Below are positions 48,017-56,381 of a DNA stretch of 64,000 nucleotides, in pieces. The notes under the pieces were generated by a model. The model searched no databases, was not told where the DNA came from, and saw only the letters and a list, made by a program, of their open reading frames with translations. Made by a program: the position numbers and the translations under genes. Position 1 is the stretch's first letter. Every line of letters begins with the position of its first letter. The DNA comes from Crocinitomicaceae bacterium (GTDB taxonomy: Bacteria > Bacteroidota > Bacteroidia > Flavobacteriales_D > Crocinitomicaceae): NCBI GenBank assembly GCA_016719925.1, contig JADJYC010000002.1:62001-126000 (forward strand), given 5' to 3'.

Positions 48017-50932
48017 TCAGAATGAATATCCCAGAGAAAAACTAAAATCGATCCCGCGTTTGTATGCAGATACTCCCATCATTCCACCGCTTACTTTATC
48101 TTCCTGTACAATTTGAATGGTAGGATTAAGAATATTACGTGCTTTGAATCCAACGGAGAAATTGTTTGCAAAATCAATTTTTGCAATGAAGTTTAAGGTA
48201 TTTACCGGTTGAGCATATTGATCACCAATTCCGTTTGATCCGACAGAATACAATCTTGGACCGAAAACATTGTAAGCGACTGCAAGCATAAGTTTGCGGT
48301 CAGTAGAATCTGTTACTTCCATTTTTCTTTCATAACGTAAATCACAGTTGATCAGATATGGAGAAGCACCTTCAAGAGGTCTCACTGAGTTGGTATTAAT
48401 AGTTCCCGGATTTGTTGTGTCAATCATAACACGTGTGTACATATAAGAAGCGTTGAATCCAAGTCCAAAGTTTTTGAGGAAAGAAGAATCTCTTTTTTCT
48501 TCAGAAACCAAAAATGAAAGTGAGCGCACATACTCAAACTCAAATCCTCCAATAAGTGCAGAATTTGCATTGGCGTAACTTAATAATTGTCCGCTTGCCG
48601 TAGCCATTTGAGTTTGCTCTATAGGACGATCAATGTATTTGTAAAAACCTCCGATTGTTATCATTTCACCTGGCTTAGGATATCTTTCATAACGCAAATC
48701 CACATTGTAGTTTTCAGAATTCTGCAGATCCGGATTTCCGATTGCTTTAGCGCCGGCAAAAAACAATGTGTACTGGAACGGAGCAACTTCATTGAATTTA
48801 GGACGCGTTAGTGTTTTAGAAACTACGAAACGTAAAATGTCTTTGGATGAAATGGAATATTTTGTAATCAGGCTTGGTAACAATACACCGCCGGTGATAA
48901 CGGTTTTGTCTATTTCACTGGGTGACTGCTGATCTCTGTTTGTAACCGACTGATAGCCGTTTTCAAATCTTACTCCCGGAATAATTTCAAACTTGTTCAA
49001 TCTGAAATTTAAATCTGAATAAACACCAATAACATCCAGCACAGCAATGTAAGATGATCCGAAATTTGCTACTTCCTGAATATAAAATTCACCGTTATCA
49101 TGTACTTCAGAATTCAGGTAATTATCGATGTTATAAATGTCCACCTGATCAACCGTGTTTGACGCAAGCTGATTCAGTACATAATTGTATTGTTTGTAAT
49201 CAAACATCCGGGATTTGCTTTTATAATCTGCACCGGCATGAACAGTAATAATATCCTGCACTTTTATACCTCCTCTTACGGAATCTTTCACCTCATCATA
49301 TAAAATCACAAACTGACCGTTAAACTTGGCAGCCATTTCAGTTTCATGCAGCTCACTGTAAAAAATGTGGTTTTCATTTCTGTCAATATACATGAAGGTG
49401 TACTGATCAAAATTTTCCTTTTTGTCTTCATCATAAAACGCAACAAACTGTCTTCTGTCTGGTTCTTTACTTCCGGTTGTACTGAATGAACCTCTCCAGT
49501 CAAGTGTCAGGCGTGAAAAGTTTTTATCATCCGGATGACCAAGAAATTTATGAGTTCCTATTATCTGATTTACCCAGATATAATTTTGTTTATAGGTCAG
49601 TCTTCTTGAATAAATTGAACGCGCATAGTCATAATGCGTTCCCCACGATTCTCTCGTCTCATCATCTGAAGTATTGACATAAAGTGAATTTACACTGATG
49701 TTGTTTTCAGGATTAATCCGGACATAAAAATTCACCAGTCCGGTTGTAGAAGTAGAATAATTATACTTCTCAATGTGATAATTCAATCTTTCTTCACTTT
49801 GTGCGTTGATGTTTTTAATATCTCCGTAAGAATAGTTATAGGCATTATCATGTGACAGTAAAACCAAATAACCAAATCCCTTTGATTTGTCTTCTGATTT
49901 GGTCATTGGAATAAAGGTTCCGCCTGTAAAAGAAAAATTTGTGTTTGGCAAAGCCGATTTGAAAAATGTTCCGAAATTATCATGAAATCCGGTTGATTTA
50001 CCTTCTACTGAGTTATACAGGGAGCTTGGATAAATTGAATTGATTTCTTTATACGCTGCCTGTGAAGAATTATCTACCACAAACTGAGGAATATTTCTTG
50101 TTCCGTCATCGAATCCAAAAAAATCTGTTTTACCACCGTTGTACGTTTGAAAATCTTTAAATGTGGTTTGTGTGTTCATGCCCGAACCAATTGATAATTT
50201 CAATGTAGGCTCATCATAAAAACTTTTGGTTGTGATGTTAAATGCACCACCTGAAAAATCTCCGTACAATTCTGGTGACATTACTTTACTTACCTGAACG
50301 GAACTCACAATATCAGTAGGAAAAATGCTCAAAGGAATAACTCTGAAGTCAGGATCCGGAGATGGTAAGGGAAGATTATTGAGATAGGCTACATTATAAC
50401 GGTCACCTAATCCACGCACATACAATACGGAACCAACCATAGATAATCCGGTAATTTTTTTGGTAGCATCTCCAACATCACCTGAACCCTTTTGCTCCAT
50501 CATAGAAGCGGTTTGCACGTTCGTCACCTTGTCATCTTCTTTTATATCTTCTATTGCAGAAACTTCAGTACCACCGTTACTGGTTCCGTTCACAATAATA
50601 TCAACTGTTTTCAAATCACCGCGTTGTGACATCTGAACATCCATTGCAGTAATTTCTCCTGCTTTGATATTCACCGCAATAGTATCCGTAATCAAACCGA
50701 CGAATCTTACAATAATATGGTGTTCCCCTTCATTAAGGTTCATGGAGAATTTTCCGTTATCATCTGTCAATGCAAATTTCCCTTCTTCCATTTCAATGAC
50801 TTTTGCCATCGGAAGAAATTCCTTAACACCACTTTCCATTTTGAAAAGCGTTCCATTCAACGTTCCTGTCTGACACCACCCGGAAAAGTTTAAGAGAATA
50901 ATTCCGGATACCGCTAACAACACATTTCTCAT
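48017..50932 (-). CDS. Large TonB-dependent outer-membrane receptor (Pho-type locus)
   Basis: A 971-residue receptor: signal peptide (LLAVSGIILLNFSGWCQ), carboxypeptidase-regulatory domain (about 24-110), plug (TKKITGLSMVGSVLYVRGLG, DIVSSVQVSKVMSPELYGDF) and barrel ending in Phe (FSFSLGYSF). Start chosen at 50932 because a TACCTTTG box (minus strand, 50957-50950) lies 17 nt upstream and the signal peptide begins there; frames further upstream would include promoter sequence. With the adjacent beta-helix lipoprotein and two PhoB-like regulators, it is likely an uptake system for a phosphorus-containing compound; ligand not shown. Confidence 0.85.
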   Translation of the reverse strand: MRNVLLAVSGIILLNFSGWCQTGTLNGTLFKMESGVKEFLPMAKVIEMEEGKFALTDDNGKFSMNLNEGEHHIIVRFVGLITDTIAVNIKAGEITAMDVQMSQRGDLKTVDIIVNGTSNGGTEVSAIEDIKEDDKVTNVQTASMMEQKGSGDVGDATKKITGLSMVGSVLYVRGLGDRYNVAYLNNLPLPSPDPDFRVIPLSIFPTDIVSSVQVSKVMSPELYGDFSGGAFNITTKSFYDEPTLKLSIGSGMNTQTTFKDFQTYNGGKTDFFGFDDGTRNIPQFVVDNSSQAAYKEINSIYPSSLYNSVEGKSTGFHDNFGTFFKSALPNTNFSFTGGTFIPMTKSEDKSKGFGYLVLLSHDNAYNYSYGDIKNINAQSEERLNYHIEKYNYSTSTTGLVNFYVRINPENNISVNSLYVNTSDDETRESWGTHYDYARSIYSRRLTYKQNYIWVNQIIGTHKFLGHPDDKNFSRLTLDWRGSFSTTGSKEPDRRQFVAFYDEDKKENFDQYTFMYIDRNENHIFYSELHETEMAAKFNGQFVILYDEVKDSVRGGIKVQDIITVHAGADYKSKSRMFDYKQYNYVLNQLASNTVDQVDIYNIDNYLNSEVHDNGEFYIQEVANFGSSYIAVLDVIGVYSDLNFRLNKFEIIPGVRFENGYQSVTNRDQQSPSEIDKTVITGGVLLPSLITKYSISSKDILRFVVSKTLTRPKFNEVAPFQYTLFFAGAKAIGNPDLQNSENYNVDLRYERYPKPGEMITIGGFYKYIDRPIEQTQMATASGQLLSYANANSALIGGFEFEYVRSLSFLVSEEKRDSSFLKNFGLGFNASYMYTRVMIDTTNPGTINTNSVRPLEGASPYLINCDLRYERKMEVTDSTDRKLMLAVAYNVFGPRLYSVGSNGIGDQYAQPVNTLNFIAKIDFANNFSVGFKARNILNPTIQIVQEDKVSGGMMGVSAYKRGIDFSFSLGYSF

Positions 50933-50949
50933 AGCATTTTTATTTACCA

Positions 50950-50957
50950 CAAAGGTA
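50950..50957 (-). promoter_or_regulatory. -7 box of the large TonB receptor
   Basis: Minus-strand TACCTTTG fits TAnnTTTG and is 17 nt from the ATG at 50932. No -33 box is visible, as expected of an activator-dependent promoter; the phased GTTAA repeats lie about 45-95 bp further upstream. Confidence 0.5.
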
Positions 50958-51001
50958 CCCCGAACATGTTTTTTCATCAGGCAGTGAGGCGTTATGAATA
51001 A

Positions 51002-51050
51002 GTTAATTGTAATTAACATTGAGTTAATATTAGATTCAGTTAACCTTAAC
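51002..51050. promoter_or_regulatory. Candidate response-regulator site: phased GTTAA repeats
   Basis: GTTAA at 51002, ATTAA at 51012 and GTTAA at 51023 are spaced 10-11 bp; GTTAACCTTAAC follows at 51039-51050. The array lies between the divergent TonB receptor and second PhoB-like regulator. The regulator gene itself has TAACTTTA at about 51095-51102 as a possible -7 box. Confidence 0.45.
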
Positions 51051-51114
51051 GGAGTATTGATGAAGGCGTAATGTTTCCTTGATATCTGCACCGCTAACTT
51101 TACAGCAAAAAAAC

Positions 51115-51777
51115 ATGGACGGAAAGAAAATACTTGTTGTTGATGATGAAGAAGACATTCTGGAAATGTTGGCTTATAACTTCAATAAAGAAGGATTTAA
51201 GGTTACCAAAGCATCGGATGGGGCTTCTGCCATTGAAGCCGCTGAGAAAACAAAACCGGATGTTATTTTACTGGATGTAATGCTACCCGATATGGATGGA
51301 ATATCAGTTTGTGAAACCCTGAGAAAAAAACCGGCCTTTAAAAATACACTCATCTTATTTTTATCTGCCAGAGGAGAGGATTATTCACAGGTTGCAGGAT
51401 ATAATGCCGGGGCAGATGATTATATTGTTAAGCCTATCCGCATCAAAATTCTGATGCATAAAATAAAAGTACTGCTTGAACGGGTAAATGTTCCGCAAGC
51501 TGTAAGTCAAAACGGAATTGTCATTAATGCTGAACGGTTTTCAATTTCAAAAGACGGCGTTGAAACCATTATTCCGAAAAAGAATTTGAATTGCTGTCAC
51601 TTCTGATGAGTGTTCCGCATAAAGTTTTCAGACGGGAAGAAATTTTAAATGATGTTTGGGGGGATGCTTATATAGGAGACAGGACTATTGATGTACACAT
51701 CCGAAAACTGCGTGAAAAATTTGGCAAATGATATTATTCAAACGGTAAAAGGAGTTGGATATAAATTTATGGGTTGA
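51115..51777 (+). CDS. PhoB-like response regulator; two compensating frameshifts
   Basis: Repaired, 220 residues: receiver (ILVVDDEED, phospho-Asp in VILLDVMLPDMDG, Lys in YIVKPI) and winged helix (PKKEFELLSLLMS, GDRTIDVHIRKLREKFG, VKGVGYKF). A five-A run at 51577-51581 needs one more A, and a three-A run at 51726-51728 has one too many. Without repair the DNA-binding domain is lost. It is a paralogue of the regulator at 45.4 kb, transcribed away from the large TonB receptor. Start chosen at MDGKKILVV; an upstream TTG lies in the promoter region. No kinase is adjacent. Confidence 0.85.
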
Positions 51778-51810
51778 TTCCTCATTTATAAAATCAAATT
51801 AAGAGATAAA

Positions 51811-51847
51811 AAAAATCCCCCCCGCTGCATTAGCGGGGGGGATTTTT
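51811..51847. terminator. Bidirectional intrinsic terminator, 16-bp stem
   Basis: AAAAATCCCCCCCGCT and AGCGGGGGGGATTTTT pair perfectly around a 5-nt loop. It lies between the convergent response regulator and rpmA and can end both. Confidence 0.95.
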
Positions 51848-51871
51848 ATTTTTCCTTTACGGAACTAATGC

Positions 51872-52141
51872 TTAGTTTTTTTCAGCTTCAAACGGAACAA
51901 CTGAAACAAAAGAGCGGTTATCTCTTTTCTTTCTGAATTCCACAATACCGTCAATCAGTGCAAACAATGTGTGGTCTTTTCCAATTCCTACATTATTACC
52001 CGGATGATGTTTAGTACCTCTCTGACGAACAATGATATTCCCTGCAATTGCAGCTTGTCCTCCAAAAATTTTCACACCAAGTCTCTTCGATTCTGACTCT
52101 CTACCGTTCGCTGAACTTCCGACTCCTTTCTTATGTGCCAT
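51872..52141 (-). CDS. rpmA: 50S ribosomal protein L27
   Basis: An 89-residue protein starting MAHKKGVGSSANGRESESKR, the family N-terminus that reaches the peptidyl-transferase centre, with VRQRGTKHHPGNNVG and DHTLFALIDG. It follows rplU by 42 bp in the usual L21-L27 order. Intact. Confidence 0.97.
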   Translation of the reverse strand: MAHKKGVGSSANGRESESKRLGVKIFGGQAAIAGNIIVRQRGTKHHPGNNVGIGKDHTLFALIDGIVEFRKKRDNRSFVSVVPFEAEKN

Positions 52142-52183
52142 GGTTTTAAGATTTTTTCCCTGAGTAAGCGGGATGATTTTTAC

Positions 52184-52495
52184 TTATGCTTTAATATCTG
52201 TTATTTTAATTTCAGTAAACGACTGTCTGTGGCCGTTTTTCTTCTCGTATCCTTTTCTTCTTTTCTTGTGGAAAACAATTACTTTGTCTCCTTTTACATG
52301 GCGAACCACCGAAGCTGAGACTTTAGCTCCATCGATAGCCGGGGCGCCAACATTTACTTTTCCGTCTTTTTCTGTCAGAAGCACGCTGGAGAAATCAACT
52401 TTATCTCCTTCTTTTGCTTCTAATCTGTGAACGAAAATTTGTTGGTCTTTTGCAACTTTAAATTGCTGGCCCGCTATTTCTACAATTGCGTACAT
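52184..52495 (-). CDS. rplU: 50S ribosomal protein L21
   Basis: A 103-residue ribosomal protein starting MYAIVEIAGQQFKVAKDQ and ending with VIVFHKKRRKGYEKKNGHRQ, the typical basic loop of L21. It leads the rplU-rpmA pair. Confidence 0.97.
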   Translation of the reverse strand: MYAIVEIAGQQFKVAKDQQIFVHRLEAKEGDKVDFSSVLLTEKDGKVNVGAPAIDGAKVSASVVRHVKGDKVIVFHKKRRKGYEKKNGHRQSFTEIKITDIKA

Positions 52496-52565
52496 AACAA
52501 ATTTTTATTTTTTAATTAGGACGGCAAAGATAATAAGATTTTCTTATAAAATCAGGGATCCTGAA

Positions 52566-53468
52566 TTATTTGGCCAATTTTTTTGGCCCGTCATTCAGTA
52601 GCCATACTCCTGTGATTATCAGAGCAATCCACGGAATATTTGCCGTTTTAAAGTCATCTCCGTCCAAAACTCCCAGAAAAACAGCCACAACCGGCATTAA
52701 ATAGGTGACCCCTGTTGCAAAAATGTGACTGGCCACTGAAACCAGTTTGTTAAACAGAAAAACAGCAAGCGCTGTCCCCACAACAGATAATATCGTTAAA
52801 AAGCCTAATGCCTTCATTCCATCAGGGTGATTAGTCAGCGGATCAAACGTTCCAAGCAGTAATGTGCTGATAAGTGCCGGCCATAAAATGATAAAAAAAG
52901 CAAGGGATGTAATAGCTAATGCAGGCAGATGCTGCAACTTAAACTTTACAGTGGTCAGACAAATTGCATAAGATAAAGTTGCCAGTAAAATTAACAGCGC
53001 ATATTCTATTTTTCCAAAGTCAAACTGAATCTGAGAATGGAGTATCATATATAAGCCAGAAGCCCCGCAAACCAATCCGGCAACCTGAAACTTACTGGGT
53101 TTGGATTTGTAAAAGAAAATTCCGATCAGCACCACAAAAAAGGAAGTTCCCATATTGAGCATACCTGCCAGTGAACTGTCTATTTGAGTTTCAGCCAGTG
53201 TAAATAAAGTTGCCGGAATCAAATTGCCGGTAACACCCGCTACCGCCAGCAGGAAAAAATCTTTTTTAGTAAGAAACCGAAAATCACGGATTGCAAAAGG
53301 CATCAGAACCAATGCAGCAATAACTATGCGTAAAGTACCCACCTGATATGGATCCAGCACCATTTCTCCGCCGGTTGGATACATACTTTTTTTCATCAGG
53401 ATAAATGATGAGCCCCATACAAAGGCAAGAAAAATCAAGATGATCCAGGACTGATTGGCAGATTTCAT
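52566..53468 (-). CDS. EamA/DMT-family permease
   Basis: A 300-residue protein of ten membrane helices in two EamA repeats (VWGSSFILMKKSMYP near residue 15; VASHIFATGVTYLMPVVAVF in the second). Such carriers export or import small metabolites; the substrate cannot be read. Start chosen at the ATG 53468 for MKSANQSWIILIFLAFVWG; frames upstream run through repeat sequence. It ends 71 bp past the rplU start, on the same strand. Confidence 0.85.
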   Translation of the reverse strand: MKSANQSWIILIFLAFVWGSSFILMKKSMYPTGGEMVLDPYQVGTLRIVIAALVLMPFAIRDFRFLTKKDFFLLAVAGVTGNLIPATLFTLAETQIDSSLAGMLNMGTSFFVVLIGIFFYKSKPSKFQVAGLVCGASGLYMILHSQIQFDFGKIEYALLILLATLSYAICLTTVKFKLQHLPALAITSLAFFIILWPALISTLLLGTFDPLTNHPDGMKALGFLTILSVVGTALAVFLFNKLVSVASHIFATGVTYLMPVVAVFLGVLDGDDFKTANIPWIALIITGVWLLNDGPKKLAK

Positions 53469-53479
53469 TTTCGGGTGCA

Positions 53480-53592
53480 AAGATAGGATATTGGATTTAG
53501 GATAGAGGATAAAGGATGGAGGATTTAGTTGGATAGGACATGTTGGTTTTTTATAATTACTAAATCCTGAATCCTCTCTCCTATATCCTTTA
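53480..53592. repeat. AGGATTTAGGATA-type microrepeats in inverted arrangement
   Basis: The left part has GGATATTGGATTTAGGATAGAGGATAAAGGATGGAGGATTTAG, written here in pieces: GGATATTGGATTTAGGATAG, AGGATAAAGG and ATGGAGGATTTAG. The right part has AATCCTGAATCCTCTCTCC and TATATCCTTT, the inverse. They can fold on each other across about 35 bp. No coding frame is supported. Confidence 0.7.
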
Positions 53593-53679
53593 GAGCAACT
53601 GTTGATAAAAAAGATGACGCGCATCAAACGCACATCGGAAATTTTATTTCTACTTTAGACGTCCTTTAAAAAACCTCGT

Positions 53680-54294
53680 ATGCACATTGCCGTTGCCGGA
53701 AATATCGGATCAGGAAAAACAACTTTGACAAAACTTTTGTCTAAACATTATGGTTGGGACACTCATTTTGAAGATGTTGAACAGAATCCTTATCTGAATG
53801 ATTTTTATGAAGACATGCAGCGCTGGTCATTCAACCTGCAGATCTATTACCTCAACAGCCGGTTTACTCAAATTCAGGAAATTAAAGTAAACAAACGCAA
53901 CGTCATTCAGGACAGAACCATTTATGAAGACGCATATATTTTTGCTCCCAATCTTCATTCAATGGGTCTGATGACTACCCGTGATTTTGAAAATTATTTT
54001 TCGCTTTTCAATTTACTTGAATCATTTATTTCTGCTCCGGATATTCTTATTTATCTGAAAGCATCAGTACCTACCCTTGTCAATCAGATTCAGAAAAGAG
54101 GAAGAGAATATGAAGAAAGTATTCGTCTGGATTATCTGAAAAGATTAAATGAGCGTTATGATGCCTGGGTATCTACCTATGATAAAGGAAAACTGATTGT
54201 CATTGATGTGGACGGAAATAATTTCAATGAAAACGCTGATGATCTGGGTAAAATCATCAATTCAATAGACGCCGAAATCAACGGTTTGTTCTAA
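53680..54294 (+). CDS. Deoxynucleoside kinase
   Basis: A 204-residue enzyme that phosphorylates deoxynucleosides for salvage. The P-loop GNIGSGKTTLT is at residues 7-17, the substrate/base motif VIQDRTIYEDAYIF near 84 (DRT-type ERS variant) and the LID arginines in QKRGREYE near 138. Size and motifs fit the dGK/dCK family. It precedes engB by 29 bp, but engB has its own promoter. Confidence 0.88.
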   Translation: MHIAVAGNIGSGKTTLTKLLSKHYGWDTHFEDVEQNPYLNDFYEDMQRWSFNLQIYYLNSRFTQIQEIKVNKRNVIQDRTIYEDAYIFAPNLHSMGLMTTRDFENYFSLFNLLESFISAPDILIYLKASVPTLVNQIQKRGREYEESIRLDYLKRLNERYDAWVSTYDKGKLIVIDVDGNNFNENADDLGKIINSIDAEINGLF

Positions 54295-54319
54295 ACACCC
54301 TTACTTCTTTCTATCTTTG
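54285..54319 (+). promoter_or_regulatory. Promoter of engB
   Basis: TTTG at 54285-54288, a 23-nt spacer and TATCTTTG at 54312-54319. The GTG start codon is at 54324, only 4 nt after the -7 box, so the mRNA is probably leaderless. Confidence 0.6.
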
Positions 54320-54323
54320 ACCT

Positions 54324-54926
54324 GTGAAAATTACACGGGCCGAATTTGTTATCAGTAATACGGATGTTAAGAAATGTCCGAATCCCACCATACCGGAATA
54401 TGCATTTATCGGTCGTTCAAATGTTGGAAAATCTTCTTTGATTAATATGCTTTGCGGCAGAAAGAGTCTGGCAAAAACTTCTTCTACTCCCGGTAAAACA
54501 CAACTCATTAATCACTTTCTCATTAATGATAACTGGTTTCTGGTTGATTTACCGGGATATGGTTATGCAAAAGTTGGAAAAGGTTTAAGCAAGAACTGGC
54601 AGAAATTTATCGTCGATTACATTCTTCAAAGAGAAAATCTGATGAATGTTTTTGTGCTGATTGATGCAAGGCATGATCCTCAGAAAATTGACATGGAATT
54701 TATGCAATGGTTAGGTGAAAATGATATTCCATTTTCCATGATTTTTACCAAACTCGATAAACTGAATGCAACACAGAAGTCAAAATTTCTGAGCGTGTAT
54801 AATAAAGAGATGCTTGAAGTGTGGGCCGAACTTCCGCCCCAGTTTATCAGTTCTGCAGTGACTGCTGATGGCAAAGATGAAATACTGAATTACATTGAAG
54901 AAGTGAATACGTATTTTGGAAGTTGA
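54324..54926 (+). CDS. engB: Ribosome-biogenesis GTPase EngB (YihA/YsxC)
   Basis: A 200-residue TRAFAC GTPase with G1 GRSNVGKSS (about residue 31), G3 DLPGYGYAKVGKG (about 75) and G4 FTKLDK (about 151). It helps assemble the large ribosomal subunit. It starts at GTG (MKITRAEFVISNTDV, the family's usual start), close to a promoter box. It converges with gldC. Confidence 0.95.
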   Translation: MKITRAEFVISNTDVKKCPNPTIPEYAFIGRSNVGKSSLINMLCGRKSLAKTSSTPGKTQLINHFLINDNWFLVDLPGYGYAKVGKGLSKNWQKFIVDYILQRENLMNVFVLIDARHDPQKIDMEFMQWLGENDIPFSMIFTKLDKLNATQKSKFLSVYNKEMLEVWAELPPQFISSAVTADGKDEILNYIEEVNTYFGS

Positions 54927-54984
54927 GAGGCTTTGTTATTCCACAAAGTAACACAAAGAAAAAAGGAAGGTGCATAAAGTCTAA

Positions 54985-55329
54985 TCAACTCAGCGGAGGT
55001 AAAATTCCCATTTTATCTGCAAAGTGATGGCAATAATCACGAAGATCTTCTGACACATTTTTTTCACCGGTTGCGCGCTCGAATGAATCAGCCATGGTGA
55101 GTAACGTCTGATGAAAAAATTTCTTCATTTCATCCACAGTCATTTCTTTATCCCATAGATCAATACGCATGGCTGTTTGTGCGTTTCCATCCCAAAGTGA
55201 AAGTATCATTGCTTTAGCCACCGCATTATTTACACCGCCGTCTTTTGCATCCCATTTAATGGATTCAGGAATGTTATTCTCATTGGTAGTTACTTCTATC
55301 TGAATAATTGATTTTTTAAGATTGCTCAT
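54985..55329 (-). CDS. gldC: Gliding motility protein GldC
   Basis: A 114-residue cytosolic protein matching GldC (start MSNLKKSIIQIEVTTNENNI, end YCHHFADKMGILPPLS). Its start overlaps the gldB stop by 14 nt (in ATGAGCAATCTTAA). GldC is not strictly needed for gliding in Flavobacterium johnsoniae but improves it. Confidence 0.93.
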   Translation of the reverse strand: MSNLKKSIIQIEVTTNENNIPESIKWDAKDGGVNNAVAKAMILSLWDGNAQTAMRIDLWDKEMTVDEMKKFFHQTLLTMADSFERATGEKNVSEDLRDYCHHFADKMGILPPLS

Positions 55330-56332
55330 TTTCCTGCGGTTTATATGCTTTTAAAATTTTACCCTCATTTGTTTCTTTGATGAGTTCTTCCAAAGTTACT
55401 TCCGGATTTTTTTCCATGTATTGTTTTACAATCTGCCATCCGATAAATTGCCCTATTCTGCCTGGTGATCCTTCCATATCAACAGTAGTAGGCGCCTCTT
55501 CAAAATATCTCAGTTTTACTTTAGCGTCTGTTGAATAAATGTATTCCATGTCAACTAAAAATTGCCAGATATTAAATTCACTGGCCAACGCCCATTCATA
55601 TTCAGCCTGTGAATATCTGATTTTATAATGATCTTCCATTTCAGGCATCATAGCGTCAACGGCATATCTCAGTTTTCCATAATAGATTGCCGCTGATAAA
55701 AAAGTTTCACCGCTCTCCTCACCCATTACATTTGAAATCATCCAGCTGTGGCAGACATCAACAAGCATATAATCTTTACTCATTTTGTCTTTCATAAACT
55801 GGGGAAAACCAATCTGTTTAATGATTCTGTTTTCAGGTCCCAGATACATTTCCAGTCCAATTCCGATATACTTTTCTGTAGACACCACTCCATAATTAAA
55901 TGCTGAATTATAGGTGATGATTTTTTCTGGTGTTTTCAAATCCGGAAAATGGTATCTGAAATGTTTAAACGCATCAATTATTCCGTCTTTTTCCAGTTGA
56001 AAATCGCCGAATGTAATTTCAATATCATCCTGCACCATTCTCATCATACTGTCACTGACAAAATAATAAAGATAAGTACCAATTGAATCATCTCGTACGT
56101 CACCGGCACGGAGCATATCATAAACATAATATTCATAAAGTTCACCACCCGATGCAAAACACTCATCATTTATTTTTTTCATGTCCTGAGGAGATTTTGC
56201 CTCAAACATTTTAAGATCAAATCGTTCAAACTGAATATCCACTTCCACATCTGACACATCCACCACCAGCGGATCACCTGAACAGCCCGTCAATACTGTT
56301 AACAGAGAGATAAATAAGAGGGTCAGTCGCAT
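55316..56332 (-). CDS. gldB: Gliding motility lipoprotein GldB
   Basis: A 338-residue lipoprotein with signal and lipobox (FISLLTVLTGC) and the GldB core (FQLEKDGIIDAFKHFRYHF, MLVDVCHSWMISNVMG). Start chosen at the ATG 56332 to fit the lipobox; the frame upstream has no ribosome site. It overlaps gldC and lies on the strand opposite nadE; gldB-gldC beside nadE is conserved in gliding flavobacteria. GldB is required for gliding and T9SS-linked surface function. Confidence 0.92.
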   Translation of the reverse strand: MRLTLLFISLLTVLTGCSGDPLVVDVSDVEVDIQFERFDLKMFEAKSPQDMKKINDECFASGGELYEYYVYDMLRAGDVRDDSIGTYLYYFVSDSMMRMVQDDIEITFGDFQLEKDGIIDAFKHFRYHFPDLKTPEKIITYNSAFNYGVVSTEKYIGIGLEMYLGPENRIIKQIGFPQFMKDKMSKDYMLVDVCHSWMISNVMGEESGETFLSAAIYYGKLRYAVDAMMPEMEDHYKIRYSQAEYEWALASEFNIWQFLVDMEYIYSTDAKVKLRYFEEAPTTVDMEGSPGRIGQFIGWQIVKQYMEKNPEVTLEELIKETNEGKILKAYKPQENEQS

Positions 56333-56381
56333 GATTGGGGAGAATTTAGTATTATTGCTATCAATTATTAACTGCGAAAAT

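Noticed and set aside
44111..51777. Polysaccharide utilisation locus
   Set aside because: No SusD-like protein or glycoside hydrolase is present; the phosphate-type genes fit better.
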